A stretch of 64,000 nt of DNA from Saprospiraceae bacterium (GCA_026129545.1 JAHCHX010000001.1:1487501-1551500); one strand, 5' to 3'. Positions 9,105 to 18,200 are shown, numbered from the stretch's first letter. Notes: a model not told the origin generated them from the letters alone. A program made the numbers and translations.

Positions 9105-10535
9105 TCACTCCTCTTTTTTGAAACGATATGAATACAAATCCGTCTCGCCTTCGTAGTAGCCATCAAGCACAAGACTATTGTAAGCGTTTCTGATGGCATC
9201 AATTGCCTCTGCGGCATTGTTGACCCGGTCCCCATTGACGCTCGAAATCACGAAGCCCGGTTGCATATTGGTCATAAAAACAATACTGCCCCGCCGCACG
9301 CTCGTCACCATAGCCCCCTTCAAGCGCAGCCGCTGCTCCTCATCGCGCGAAAGGTCGCGCAGCTCAAAGCCCAACTGTCCCTCCAATTCATCGCCGCGCA
9401 CCCGCGCCAACGAGGTTGAGTTGTTCAAATCCTTCAATATCACCCGGATGCGCGATTTCTTGCCAGTTCGCCAATACTCAATGCTCACTTGGTCGCCGGG
9501 GCGGAATCGGCCAACATATTCCTGCAATTCGGACGTGCTCTTCACCCGCGTATTGTTGATGCCCGTCACCACATCGCCCACCTTCATGCCCGCATCCGCA
9601 GCTGCGCCATTGAGGGCAATGCGGTTGATGAGCACCCCTTGAGCATTGGGCAAACCAATATCGCGCGCAGTCTCACCATCCAAGTCCTGGATACCGACCC
9701 CCAAGTAAGCTCGTTGCACCTCTCCGAACTCGCGCAAATCGCGAATAACTTTTTGAGCTAAATTGGAAGGCACCGCAAACGAATAGCCCTCATAGCTTCC
9801 CGACTCCGTGATGATGGCCGTGTTGATACCAATCAATTCGCCAGCAGTGTTGACCAAAGCGCCCCCACTGTTGCCGGGATTGACTGCCGCATCCGTTTGA
9901 ATGAAAGACTCGATGCTCGCCCCGCCTAAAATGTTGATGTTGCGCCCTTTGGCACTGATAATGCCCGCAGTGACCGTACTTTCCAAGTTGAAAGGGTTGC
10001 CAACGGCCAACACCCACTCACCAATGCGAATAGAATCGCTATTGCCAAACAAAAGAAAAGGTAATTCCACCTCATCAATTTTCAATAGTGCAATGTCGGT
10101 GGAAGGGTCGGAGCCAACCAGCTTGGCTTTGTAAACACGCTTGTCGGCCAACGTCACCTTGATGTCGGTGCTGCGCTCCACGACATGGTGGTTCGTCACG
10201 ATGTAACCGTCGGGCGAAAGAATAACCCCCGACCCGGAAGAGCCAGTAAGTGTGCCCCCTCCCCAAATACCGCCACCCGTTTCCAACAGCGCGCGTATGT
10301 TCACCACCGCAGGCGTAGCAACCTCAGCCGCATCGGTGAAATGATTGGGAGCGGCAGAATAGAAATTGCCGTTGGAGCGAGCGTTGAACAATTTGTCAAC
10401 CAGCCCCGTATAGCGCACCTCTCCGTCGTTGTTGTTCCATACAACTCGGTTGGGGCGCACAAAATGGCTGTAAAAAGCAACGGACAGCAAGGAACTGCTG
10501 AGCGAGATGAGGATAAATGGCAGGTACTTTCTCAT
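9105..10535 (-). CDS. HtrA/DegP-like serine protease with two PDZ domains
   Basis: A 476-residue S1C protease. The N-terminal hydrophobic segment (residues 5-25) is a signal anchor or uncleaved signal, placing it in the periplasm. Catalytic triad: H117 (TNHHVV), D147 (STDIALL) and S223 (NPGNSGGAL). A first PDZ domain lies at about 270-370 and a second, less typical one at about 385-470. Role by family: quality control of misfolded envelope proteins and stress signalling. It heads a two-gene unit with the P-loop kinase that follows without a gap, and is divergent from dapF. Confidence 0.95.
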   Translation of the reverse strand: MRKYLPFILISLSSSLLSVAFYSHFVRPNRVVWNNNDGEVRYTGLVDKLFNARSNGNFYSAAPNHFTDAAEVATPAVVNIRALLETGGGIWGGGTLTGSSGSGVILSPDGYIVTNHHVVERSTDIKVTLADKRVYKAKLVGSDPSTDIALLKIDEVELPFLLFGNSDSIRIGEWVLAVGNPFNLESTVTAGIISAKGRNINILGGASIESFIQTDAAVNPGNSGGALVNTAGELIGINTAIITESGSYEGYSFAVPSNLAQKVIRDLREFGEVQRAYLGVGIQDLDGETARDIGLPNAQGVLINRIALNGAAADAGMKVGDVVTGINNTRVKSTSELQEYVGRFRPGDQVSIEYWRTGKKSRIRVILKDLNNSTSLARVRGDELEGQLGFELRDLSRDEEQRLRLKGAMVTSVRRGSIVFMTNMQPGFVISSVNGDRVNNAAEAIDAIRNAYNSLVLDGYYEGETDLYSYRFKKEE

Positions 10536-10682
10536 AGAACTTAGCCAGTTGTTTTGATGGGCATTGCAAATTTAAACGAAAACGCAGTGCATTGGTTTTT
10601 AGTTTGGATGGACAATTTCTCTGCCGAAAAAGTTGGAAACAAGGAATATACACCATTCGTTTGTGGTGAAAATTTGACAAAA

Positions 10683-11471
10683 ATGAAGTTCTGGAAATAC
10701 CAAGGCGCTGGCAACGACTTCGTGATGCTCGACCAACGGCATCGCCGATGGCTCACACGCGATAGTAAAGACAAAATCGCCCATCTCTGCCACCGCCGAT
10801 TCGGCATCGGAGCGGATGGGTTAATTTTGCTGGAAAATCGCCCCGGCTTCGACTTCGAGATGATTTATTTCAATGCCGACGGGCGCGAAAGCACCTTGTG
10901 TGGCAACGGCGGACGCTGCATCGCGGCATTTGCCAAACATCTGGGTATCATAGAGGAGTTTGGGCGATTTCTTGCCATTGATGGCGAGCATGAGGTAAAA
11001 ATGGGGCGGGGCAACTGGGTAGAGCTCAAAATGTCGGATGTGCGAAACGTCGAGCGCGCGGGGAACATCTTTGTGCTTGATACAGGCTCGCCGCACTATG
11101 TGCGTTTTGAAGAAAACTTGCAAAATGCCGACATGGTGCAAGAAGGCCGCGCCATCCGATATTCGGAGCGATTCAAGGAGCAAGGAATCAACGTGAACCT
11201 CGTCCAATTAAACAGCGACGGAAGTCTCGACATCCGCACTTACGAACGTGGTGTCGAGGATGAGACACTCGCTTGTGGCACAGGTGTCACGGCAGCAGCC
11301 ATTGCCTCGTTCTTGTTCCGTACGCCGAGCGCCGGGGCAGCCGACATACAAGTACACGCACGAGGTGGCGACTTGGCCGTGCGGTTCAAAGCAAACAACG
11401 ATGGCTCTTTTTCGGACGTATGGCTCTGCGGGCCAGCCGAGCGCGTGTTCGAGGGCGAAATCCTACTGTGA
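10683..11471 (+). CDS. dapF: Diaminopimelate epimerase
   Basis: A 262-residue enzyme interconverting LL- and meso-diaminopimelate for lysine and peptidoglycan synthesis. The two catalytic cysteines are C73 (TLCGNGGRC) and C198 (ETLACGTG), and the N-terminal KYQGAGNDFV motif is intact. The start at ATG 10683 was chosen over an open frame extending to 10554 because family similarity begins at MKFWKYQG. The TGA stop (11469-11471) lies inside the head of an interspersed repeat (11464-11565), so an insertion may have replaced the original end of the gene. Length is close to normal. Confidence 0.96.
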   Translation: MKFWKYQGAGNDFVMLDQRHRRWLTRDSKDKIAHLCHRRFGIGADGLILLENRPGFDFEMIYFNADGRESTLCGNGGRCIAAFAKHLGIIEEFGRFLAIDGEHEVKMGRGNWVELKMSDVRNVERAGNIFVLDTGSPHYVRFEENLQNADMVQEGRAIRYSERFKEQGINVNLVQLNSDGSLDIRTYERGVEDETLACGTGVTAAAIASFLFRTPSAGAADIQVHARGGDLAVRFKANNDGSFSDVWLCGPAERVFEGEILL

Positions 11472-11565
11472 TTCGTCAAGATTTTCAGACGACCATGATT
11501 GATGCCCTTGATTTTAAACGAATTGCGATTTCAACCACGCTGAAAATTTGACGAAGTGAAGTATC
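11464..11565 (+). repeat. Interspersed palindromic repeat, copy D (overlaps dapF stop)
   Basis: A diverged member of the repeat family seen at 15300, 20861 and 41708. Shared blocks include ACCATGATTG, TTGATTTTAAACGAATTGCG and the tail ACGCTGAAAA...GAAGTAT. The arms 11472-11488 and 11540-11556 pair along 16 bases with a single bulge, so the copy can fold as a long hairpin. It lies between dapF and the next gene. Confidence 0.65.
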
Positions 11566-11615
11566 CATAGCGCAAACATTCATTTCCAACATCTTGAAAC
11601 AAAAACAACCCATCA

Positions 11616-12812
11616 ATGGCAAAGCTTCTACTGTTTAGCCTCATCCTGCTCTCAAACGCGCTGCAAGCGCAAAACGACAGCTTGCCAGTACCCAAGCCGC
11701 AGCGCATTGCAGCAACTCGGCAAGAGCTCCTCGCATCTTTCCTCAACAACGACCCCGCTGCCACCTCGCTCTGGCGAGACTCGCTCATGCGCTTGGAAGA
11801 TAGTGTCCGCGTCGCGTTGGTGTGGGATGAACGCTGGCTTCTCTATTACTGGGAAGAGGCTTACGGCAACTTGTTCGACGAAGTGCCGCGCCTCGACGCG
11901 GCAACCCGGCGGCAGCTGGCACTCAAAACCCCGCCTCCTAAAGACAGCTTGTTTGAATGGCTGGACTATATCCTCTATGAAAATCGTTTTCAAGTCTATG
12001 AAAACATCAGTCGAGGTTTTTTGACAGCGGAGGAGAAGCAGTTTGCCCTTATTCTGTTTGACTATTTGCTTCGCTTGAATCAGGATGAGGTAGAGGCGGG
12101 CGAATGGAACAAACGCCTTGATGCTTTTTTGGCACTGCATCCCGAATCGCCTTTCAAAAACTACATTCAAGCCAACCTATACACCCCTAAACCAGAATCA
12201 GACAAAACCCAAAGTTCTCAGGTCAACAGAAATCAAGGATTTGGGATAGACTTTCTGTTCACAAGTGGTCGCTGGCGCGATGAGTTGGAGCGAACCCTCC
12301 GCTCACCTTATGGTTTCGATATCGGCCTCAACTATTGGCTCAAGCGATGGAACTTTGGCTTGCGCTGCAATTTCAGTTGGCAAAAACTCAATCGCCCCAT
12401 CTTCGAGGGCAACTTCGAGTGGCCGAAAAACGACCCCAGCTCGCTCATCATGCCTGCGTTGGAAGTAGGGTACGATGTTTTAAACAATAAGAAACTAAGG
12501 GTTTACCCCTCGGTCGTGGCGGGTCTCAGCATACTGAAGCCCCCCAGCCCCGACGAAGAGGAGGACGACCCGCTGCCAGACTACTACTCCAACTTTGTTT
12601 ACACGAAAGGTTATCTCGGCGCAGCCCTCACCGCAGACATCAAACTGAAATACTTCAGCAGCTACGACGACAGGGTGCAGGACGCTTCTTACCTCAGCGC
12701 CCGCATCCGAATCGGCTATAATTGGTTGAATTGGGACAAGAAAAACGATGCCTTGCGCGGCGATATGTTTTACCTCGCATTAGGTGTCAATATCTTTGGC
12801 AACACCTTGTAG
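11616..12812 (+). CDS. Exported protein of unknown function, probable outer-membrane association
   Basis: A 398-residue protein with a signal peptide (residues 1-19, ends NALQAQ). The first half is helical and charged, with many Trp, Leu and Arg residues. From about residue 205 to the end it alternates in a way typical of a small beta-barrel (GFDIGLNYWLKRWNFGLRCNFSW), ending in ALGVNIFGNTL. I recognise no named family. The N-terminal half is a possible periplasmic domain. It is followed 6 bp downstream by the NAPRT-like gene, suggesting co-transcription, though no functional link is evident. Confidence 0.75.
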   Translation: MAKLLLFSLILLSNALQAQNDSLPVPKPQRIAATRQELLASFLNNDPAATSLWRDSLMRLEDSVRVALVWDERWLLYYWEEAYGNLFDEVPRLDAATRRQLALKTPPPKDSLFEWLDYILYENRFQVYENISRGFLTAEEKQFALILFDYLLRLNQDEVEAGEWNKRLDAFLALHPESPFKNYIQANLYTPKPESDKTQSSQVNRNQGFGIDFLFTSGRWRDELERTLRSPYGFDIGLNYWLKRWNFGLRCNFSWQKLNRPIFEGNFEWPKNDPSSLIMPALEVGYDVLNNKKLRVYPSVVAGLSILKPPSPDEEEDDPLPDYYSNFVYTKGYLGAALTADIKLKYFSSYDDRVQDASYLSARIRIGYNWLNWDKKNDALRGDMFYLALGVNIFGNTL

Positions 12813-12818
12813 TTCAGC

Positions 12819-13778
12819 ATGATTAAATCCAACTTTTCACCCGCTCCATTCGATTGGCTCTCAGACCTCCAACCTGCTTTTGCCGCCCAAGCGTCGTGGC
12901 TTGACGGCTCCTACAATCGAGAGGCACTTTTTCACCTGATGTATAAATCAGAGGGTGCCTTTGCCATATCCTGCGGCGCGGGGTTGCTGGCCGAGCATAT
13001 TCGACGATTCCGATTTTCGGCAGAGGTGATACAGCATCTCGGTCAAGTGACAGATGAACATGGCCGCTCGGTATTCCGGGAAAGCTTCTTGAACTATTTG
13101 CAGCGGCTACGCCTACGGGTGCAGGTAAATATCGCGCCGGAAGGTGCCCTCCTGATGCCCGGAGAACCCATCTTGGTCGTGCAAGGCCCCTGGGCGCAAA
13201 TCCAATTGATGGCCTCGGCTTTCCGGCTGTTGCTATGGGAATCAACACATTGGGCAACCATGGCGGCCATGGCTAGGTGGAAGCGCGGCGAATGGACGGA
13301 AGAGGACACCCCTTCTCCACCGCCCTACCCCTTCAATCCAGAGGGCTGGAAAATCCGAGCGGCATATATCGGAGGGGCTTCGGCTGACGAAATCCTGAAA
13401 AACGTGCGCAAGCACATCCGAGAGACGCTACCGGGAGAGGGCTTGATAAAAATCCAACACGAAACAGGCGAGCCAATGGTGCAGATTCGCCGACTGTTCA
13501 AGGGCAATCAGCCATTGGGCGACGTGTGGCTCACGCAAAGTCAGGAGGAAGAAGCCAGCGTGAGCAAGACCAGTGTTCGTTTCATGGACGAAAACACGGG
13601 CCAACCGACCGAGCTCCGCATGAACCGCTTCCAAAATCTTTACCAGCCCGTGTTGGTGAAAGGTCATCCCGTGTTGCCCCCCCCGCGCCTCGCATACCTG
13701 CGTCAGCGGATGCTCAAGCAAACAGAGGCGTTTCACACGGTGCAACCGAAAAACTACCCGCATGGGTGGTATTTGTAA
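12819..13778 (+). CDS. Nicotinate phosphoribosyltransferase-like protein lacking the catalytic barrel
   Basis: A 319-residue protein. Residues about 35-155 resemble the N-terminal domain of nicotinate phosphoribosyltransferase: a YKSEGAFAISCGAG stretch, FRESFLNYLQRLRL, a PEGALLMPGEPILVVQGPWAQIQ core and a hydrophobic helix ending WATMAAM. A short Pro-rich segment follows, then about 130 residues that resemble the family C-terminus (LVKGHPVLPPPRLAYLRQRM, ending YPHGWYL). The central phosphate- and nucleotide-binding barrel of a normal 400-500-residue enzyme is absent, so I expect no normal transferase activity. The frame is intact and not obviously decayed; it may be a derived binding protein. 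The assignment rests on remembered family patterns and is moderate. Confidence 0.6.
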   Translation: MIKSNFSPAPFDWLSDLQPAFAAQASWLDGSYNREALFHLMYKSEGAFAISCGAGLLAEHIRRFRFSAEVIQHLGQVTDEHGRSVFRESFLNYLQRLRLRVQVNIAPEGALLMPGEPILVVQGPWAQIQLMASAFRLLLWESTHWATMAAMARWKRGEWTEEDTPSPPPYPFNPEGWKIRAAYIGGASADEILKNVRKHIRETLPGEGLIKIQHETGEPMVQIRRLFKGNQPLGDVWLTQSQEEEASVSKTSVRFMDENTGQPTELRMNRFQNLYQPVLVKGHPVLPPPRLAYLRQRMLKQTEAFHTVQPKNYPHGWYL

Positions 13779-13829
13779 CGGACTCGCGCGAATCGGGCGT
13801 TGAAATCAATCGAGCTTGCCAACCAAGCC

Positions 13830-15170
13830 TTATCCCAAAGCTTTCTTGTAAGCTGCCAGACACCTTTCCCGCGCAAACGTGTGCTCGACCATAGGAGGCG
13901 GGTAGGCAGAAGTGCCGAACTCCGGCACCCATTTGCGGATGTATTTGTTTTCCGAATCGAACTTTTTGGCCTGCTCGGCGGGGTTGAAAATGCGAAAATA
14001 CGGCGCGGCATCGGTGCCGCAGCCCGCTGCCCATTGCCAACCGCCAGAATTGCTGGCAAGGTCGAAGTCGAGTAATTTTTGGGCAAAATACGCCTCTCCA
14101 AGTCGCCAATCGAGCAATAGGTGCTTGGCCAAAAAACTGGCGACTATCATGCGCACGCGATTGTGCATATAGCCTGTGAGATTCAGCTCGCGCATACCCG
14201 CGTCCACGATGGGATAGCCCGTTTTCCCTTCCCGCCACTTTTCAAAATCTTCAGGCGAGTCTCGCCATTCCACTCGCTCATATTTTAGTTGAAAAGGGCG
14301 ATGGACGACGTGCGGGAAATGTGCCAAAATTTGGCTGTAAAAATCTCTCCAGACCAACTCGTTGAGATACGTCGCGTTGAGTTTTTGCGCATGGCGGGCT
14401 TTTTCCCGAATACTGATGGTGCCAAAACGGAAATGCACCCCCAATCGAGAGGTGCCATGTAGCGCGGGAAAGTTGCGCGTTTGGTCATACTGTTTGATAA
14501 GTCCTCGCGCCACCGTCGCGGGAGGGAAGGGCACATCAGCTGGCTCAAAGCCCATTTCTTCCAGCGTGGGCATCGGGTACGGCGAAGTTTTTTGGAATTG
14601 GGCAAAATATCTGGCGCTGGGGTAGGAACTGAGATAAAACGAATTGCGCTCCTCCTCGTCATGTTCATTCGTGGTGAGCATCCACTTGGTTTGCAATTTC
14701 TCCAACCACCTTTTGCTATATGGAGTGAATACCGTGTAAGGCGTGCCATCCGATTTCAGTATCTCGTCTTTTTCAAAAATAACATGGTCTTTGAAGGTGT
14801 TGAACGCGACATCGCGTTCGGCAAGCAAAGCCCTCACAGCGGCATCGCGCTCCAACGCATAAGGCTCGTAGTCGCGGTTGGTATATACCGCTTCAATATC
14901 GTAGTTGGCCAACAGTTGTGACCATGCGGTTTCTGGATGGCCGTAAAAAACCAAAAGGGTGCTGCCCAACTCCTCCAGTCTCTTTTTCAAACCCGACACG
15001 GCTTGATGGATAAACTCCACACGCGCATCTTTTCGAGGCAAATCATCGAGAATGTGGCGGTCAAAAATGAAGACTGGCAACACGGGGTTCTTGCCTTTCA
15101 ATGCGTGATACAACCCCGCGTTATCATCGAGGCGCAAATCGCGGCGAAACCAAAAGATGGAGATTGGCAT
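13830..15170 (-). CDS. phrB: Deoxyribodipyrimidine photolyase (cryptochrome/photolyase family)
   Basis: A 446-residue class I photolyase that repairs UV-induced pyrimidine dimers using blue light. The N-terminal antenna domain begins ISIFWFRRDLRLDDN. The FAD domain carries TRLGVHFRFGTIS-like sequence, GYPIVDAGMRELNLTGYMHNR, and the Trp-rich WQWAAGCGTDAAPYFRIFNP region that contains electron-transfer residues. Length and motifs are normal. The start at ATG 15170 matches the family. It lies tail to tail with the NAPRT-like gene and is divergent from xdhC, with repeat copy A in the shared upstream region. Confidence 0.95.
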   Translation of the reverse strand: MPISIFWFRRDLRLDDNAGLYHALKGKNPVLPVFIFDRHILDDLPRKDARVEFIHQAVSGLKKRLEELGSTLLVFYGHPETAWSQLLANYDIEAVYTNRDYEPYALERDAAVRALLAERDVAFNTFKDHVIFEKDEILKSDGTPYTVFTPYSKRWLEKLQTKWMLTTNEHDEEERNSFYLSSYPSARYFAQFQKTSPYPMPTLEEMGFEPADVPFPPATVARGLIKQYDQTRNFPALHGTSRLGVHFRFGTISIREKARHAQKLNATYLNELVWRDFYSQILAHFPHVVHRPFQLKYERVEWRDSPEDFEKWREGKTGYPIVDAGMRELNLTGYMHNRVRMIVASFLAKHLLLDWRLGEAYFAQKLLDFDLASNSGGWQWAAGCGTDAAPYFRIFNPAEQAKKFDSENKYIRKWVPEFGTSAYPPPMVEHTFARERCLAAYKKALG

Positions 15171-15299
15171 GGTGAGTTGACGAGTTTGCGAGGCTCATTA
15201 ACTGAGGCTGCATTTCAAATTGATAATTTTGCTCACGAAACAAATTATGCCCCGCATGGTTTTTCATCCAAGTCCCGCCAACCCCGCAAACCCGCCAAT

Positions 15300-15404
15300 T
15301 ATACCTTGACTCGCTAGAACTTGTCAGATGACCATGATTGCTCTCCCTGATTTTGAACAAATTGCGCTTTTTGCCATGCCCAAAACCTGGCAGAGCGAAG
15401 TATA
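15300..15404 (+). repeat. Interspersed palindromic repeat, copy A, with flanking 10-bp direct repeat
   Basis: A 105-bp element beginning TATACCTTGACTCGCTAGAA and ending GAGCGAAGTATA. By hand alignment 65 of 75 central bases match copy C at 41708. It is flanked by the identical 10-mer AACCCGCCAA at 15289-15298 and 15408-15417, which looks like a target-site duplication. It lies upstream of the XdhC-like gene. Confidence 0.75.
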
Positions 15405-15425
15405 CTTAACCCGCCAACCCATTCG

Positions 15426-16448
15426 ATGAGGGAATATCTGAACGAATTAGACCAATGGCTCGCCGGGGGCAAGCCATTCAGCGTTGCCACCGTCATCCAC
15501 ACTTGGGGCAGCGCGCCACGACCTGTAGGCACCACCATGTTTATCGGCGAAGCCTTGGAGATGCTCGGCTCCGTTTCAGGCGGTTGTGTGGAAGGAATCG
15601 TGTTGCGGTCGTCAGAAGAAACGACTGCCGGAGCAGCGGGGCGATTGTTGAAATTTGGTGTCAGCGACGACGATGCTTGGTCGGTCGGATTGACTTGCGG
15701 CGGCACTATCGAGATTTTTTTGGAAAAATTTCCCGGCTGCGACAATGCCGCTTTTTGGCAAACATTGCGTCAATGCCTGATCGAGAACAAGAGTTGCGTG
15801 TGGGCCACCCGCATTTCGGAAGGGCCAGCGGCGCATCACCTTTTCATGCCGGATTCCTCAAATAGCACACACGAATCACCGCTCGATTTGCACGAGCACG
15901 CGCGTCGTGCTTGGCGCGAGCGCAAAAGCCAAACAGTGCAACAGAGCGATGAGCAGTGGTTTTTGCGGGTCTTCCCGCGCAAACTGCAACTCTTCGTCAT
16001 CGGGGCCGCACATGCTTCGGCGGAACTGGTGCATCTCGCCCGATATTTTGATTTCGAGACCATTGTGATAGACCCGCGAGCGGCTTTTGCTCGCAACACC
16101 CACTTCCCGACGCCGCCAGACCGAATCGTGGAGGAATATCCAGCAGAGGTGCTGCCCGATTATTCGCTTGATGAATACTCGTTTGCGGTAGTGATGGCAC
16201 ATGACCCTAAAATAGACGACCAAGCATTGCATTTGCTGCTTCGTTCGCGCGCTGCCTACATCGGTGCGCTGTCGAGCAAAGCCTCCAACGAGCGCCGGCG
16301 CGAGCGATTGCTGGACGCGGGATTTTCGGAGGACGAGTTTCGGCGCATACACGCGCCTGTCGGCCTGCCCATCAGGTCGCGCACCGCGAAAGAAATCGCG
16401 CTAAGCATCATGGCGCAAATAGTGGCTGTGAAAAATCAACACATGTAA
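15426..16448 (+). CDS. XdhC/CoxI family protein
   Basis: A 340-residue protein of the XdhC family, which binds molybdenum cofactor and helps insert it into xanthine dehydrogenase-type enzymes. The N-terminal XdhC domain has SVATVIHTWGSAPRPVG and the GSVSGGCVEG signature. A linker is followed by the C-terminal Rossmann domain (LFVIGAAHASAEL, then IDPRAAF) and the closing GALSSKASNERRRERL motif. The start is ATG 15426, 21 bp beyond the end of repeat copy A, so the repeat may contribute to its 5' region. No molybdenum hydroxylase gene is present in the window, so the client enzyme must be elsewhere. Confidence 0.9.
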   Translation: MREYLNELDQWLAGGKPFSVATVIHTWGSAPRPVGTTMFIGEALEMLGSVSGGCVEGIVLRSSEETTAGAAGRLLKFGVSDDDAWSVGLTCGGTIEIFLEKFPGCDNAAFWQTLRQCLIENKSCVWATRISEGPAAHHLFMPDSSNSTHESPLDLHEHARRAWRERKSQTVQQSDEQWFLRVFPRKLQLFVIGAAHASAELVHLARYFDFETIVIDPRAAFARNTHFPTPPDRIVEEYPAEVLPDYSLDEYSFAVVMAHDPKIDDQALHLLLRSRAAYIGALSSKASNERRRERLLDAGFSEDEFRRIHAPVGLPIRSRTAKEIALSIMAQIVAVKNQHM

Positions 16449-16454
16449 AGCCTG

Positions 16455-17318
16455 TCACTCCACCATTGGCACGGCAGGTACCGCTGGCTTGAGCATCACG
16501 ACTGTCCGGCGATTTTTTTGGCGCCCCTCAGCAGTGGCGTTGGATGTGAGCGGATAGTATTCGCCTTTGCCGACTGGCGTGAGCTGGTTGGCATTCACGT
16601 TGAAGTCGCGCACAAGGAGCCGCACGAGATTGGTGGCACGCCGCAGGCTCCAATCCCAAGTGTCGAGCAGGGTTTTGTCCTTCGGCAGGGCGTTGTCGGT
16701 GTGGCTGACGACCTCTACAGACACCTCCGGGCGTTCCGTCAGGATTTGGGCCAAAGGGGATAACAACGCCTTGCCGGAGTTGCTGATTTCCTGACCGTTT
16801 TTCGCATCGAACAAAGTTTTGTCGGGCAAAGAAAGCAGCACGGCTTCTCCTTCCACCACCACACTGACATCGGCTTGACCAGCATACTGCTTGGTTAGCT
16901 GTGCGCGAAGTTCTTCCAATGCCTTCTTGCGCTCCTGTTGTGCTTTTTGAACGCTCTCAAGCAAGGCGTTGCGCTTGGCAAGGGTGGCCCGCGTGGAGGC
17001 CAATTCGTTTTCGACAGCCGCTTTCTCGCCAGCTAATTTGCTTGACGATTCGCCCAATTTTTGGGTGCGGGCGGATAGTTCTGCGTTTAAGTCTTTGATT
17101 TCTTCTTCCTGATTGCCAATGGTGCGGTTGAGCTCGCCGAGCTGCTTTATCAGATTGGCATTTTCCTGCCTGCGCTCAAGCAATTCTTTTACCAGCACTT
17201 TTTCGCGGGCTTCCGCCGCGGCGCGGGTGGCGATTTCGGCTTGGTACACTTTGGGTTTCACACAGGCGTGAAGCCCAGACATCAAGAACAAGAAAAGTAA
17301 AAATCGGACTCTTGGCAT
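16455..17318 (-). CDS. OmpA-family lipoprotein with coiled coil
   Basis: A 287-residue outer-membrane lipoprotein. The signal peptide ends in the lipobox SGLHAC (C19). A coiled coil of roughly residues 30-135 follows (Glu, Ala, Lys and Leu rich), then an OmpA-like peptidoglycan-binding domain at about 165-280 with the characteristic VEVVSHTDNALP and NRRTVVML elements. Role by family: tethering of the envelope to peptidoglycan. The start is ATG 17318, where the signal peptide begins; the open frame to 17507 upstream is not coding-like. It is divergent from the small lipoprotein gene, and their starts lie about 100 bp apart. Confidence 0.9.
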   Translation of the reverse strand: MPRVRFLLFLFLMSGLHACVKPKVYQAEIATRAAAEAREKVLVKELLERRQENANLIKQLGELNRTIGNQEEEIKDLNAELSARTQKLGESSSKLAGEKAAVENELASTRATLAKRNALLESVQKAQQERKKALEELRAQLTKQYAGQADVSVVVEGEAVLLSLPDKTLFDAKNGQEISNSGKALLSPLAQILTERPEVSVEVVSHTDNALPKDKTLLDTWDWSLRRATNLVRLLVRDFNVNANQLTPVGKGEYYPLTSNATAEGRQKNRRTVVMLKPAVPAVPMVE

Positions 17319-17421
17319 AGGTATGTGAGTTTGTTGGACGGGCAAAGTTTTTGAAAAATTCTTAGCGACTCTCGGTGTCGGTGGTTTTTCTATTTTCGCC
17401 GTCGATTTTTGGCTCAATAGA

Positions 17422-17790
17422 ATGAAAAACCTCCTGTCTTTGTTGCCGTTGCTCTTCGCCGCTTGCGGCTTGGATGTCAACCTGTTGGAAGGGCAATGGC
17501 AGGCCATAGCTTTCTATGAAAACGGCCAAGATGCGCCAGCGCCACTCGATTCCATCGCTATTTCTTTTTTAGCAGACAGCCGCAACGAATTTCGTACCAT
17601 AGGTTTCTACCGCGAGGCGGGGCCGTTCAGGGTGGCAGACAGTTTTTTGTTTCTGACCGACACGACCGCAAAACAACCCAAAGAACGCGCTTTGAAAATC
17701 CTGTTTTTGTCTGCCGACACGTTAAAACTTCAAATGGAGAAAGCCGGACAAGGGCAAGTCCTTTTTTTGAAAAAAAATCTAACTTTCTGA
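17422..17790 (+). CDS. Small lipoprotein, lipocalin-like size, unknown function
   Basis: A 122-residue lipoprotein with a signal peptide and lipobox LLFAAC (C15). The mature part starts GLDVNLLEGQWQ, resembling the opening of small lipocalin-like Bacteroidota proteins (LxGxW), and continues as alternating beta-rich sequence ending VLFLKKNLTF. The assignment to a lipocalin-like fold is only suggestive. It is followed after 2 bp by the Dabb-domain gene, so the two are almost certainly co-transcribed. A TATTTTCG sequence at 17391-17398 resembles a Bacteroidota -7 box. Confidence 0.75.
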   Translation: MKNLLSLLPLLFAACGLDVNLLEGQWQAIAFYENGQDAPAPLDSIAISFLADSRNEFRTIGFYREAGPFRVADSFLFLTDTTAKQPKERALKILFLSADTLKLQMEKAGQGQVLFLKKNLTF

Positions 17791-17792
17791 CA

Positions 17793-18200
17793 ATGAAAAA
17801 AGTATCAAGACGTGGTTTTATGAAAAACACATCCCTTGCCGCTGCCGCCGTCGCGGTTCCGCTACCCAATGAAGGCGGGAAAAAGAAGAACATATTCGTG
17901 CATCACGTTTTCTTTTGGCTGAAAAATCCGAGTAGCGAGGCCGACAAAAACAAGTTGGTGGAGGGTCTCGAAACGCTTGTGAAGATACCAAGCGTTCGCT
18001 TGGCTCATATTGGCACTCCTGCCTCTACCAACCGAAGCGTGATAGAACGTTCGTATGCCATTTCTTGGCTGCTTTTTTTCGACACGCTCGAAGCGGAGGA
18101 AGTCTATCAAAAGCATCCAGCCCATTTGAAGTTCGTGGAGCAATACGCACACCTTTGGGAAAAGGTCATCGTGTACGACTCGGAAGGGAAAAAGCGATGA
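17793..18200 (+). CDS. Tat-exported Dabb (stress-responsive alpha/beta barrel) protein
   Basis: A 135-residue protein with a twin-arginine signal (KKVSRRGFMKNTSLAAAAVAV), followed by a single Dabb domain (HHVFFWLKNPSSEADKNKLVEGL; then SYAISWLLFFDTLEA and HPAHLKFVEQY). Family members form dimeric alpha/beta barrels; their substrates are mostly unknown. The Tat signal suggests a periplasmic location after folding. It is the second gene of a two-gene unit with the lipoprotein upstream, and lies tail to tail with the following minus-strand gene. Confidence 0.88.
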   Translation: MKKVSRRGFMKNTSLAAAAVAVPLPNEGGKKKNIFVHHVFFWLKNPSSEADKNKLVEGLETLVKIPSVRLAHIGTPASTNRSVIERSYAISWLLFFDTLEAEEVYQKHPAHLKFVEQYAHLWEKVIVYDSEGKKR

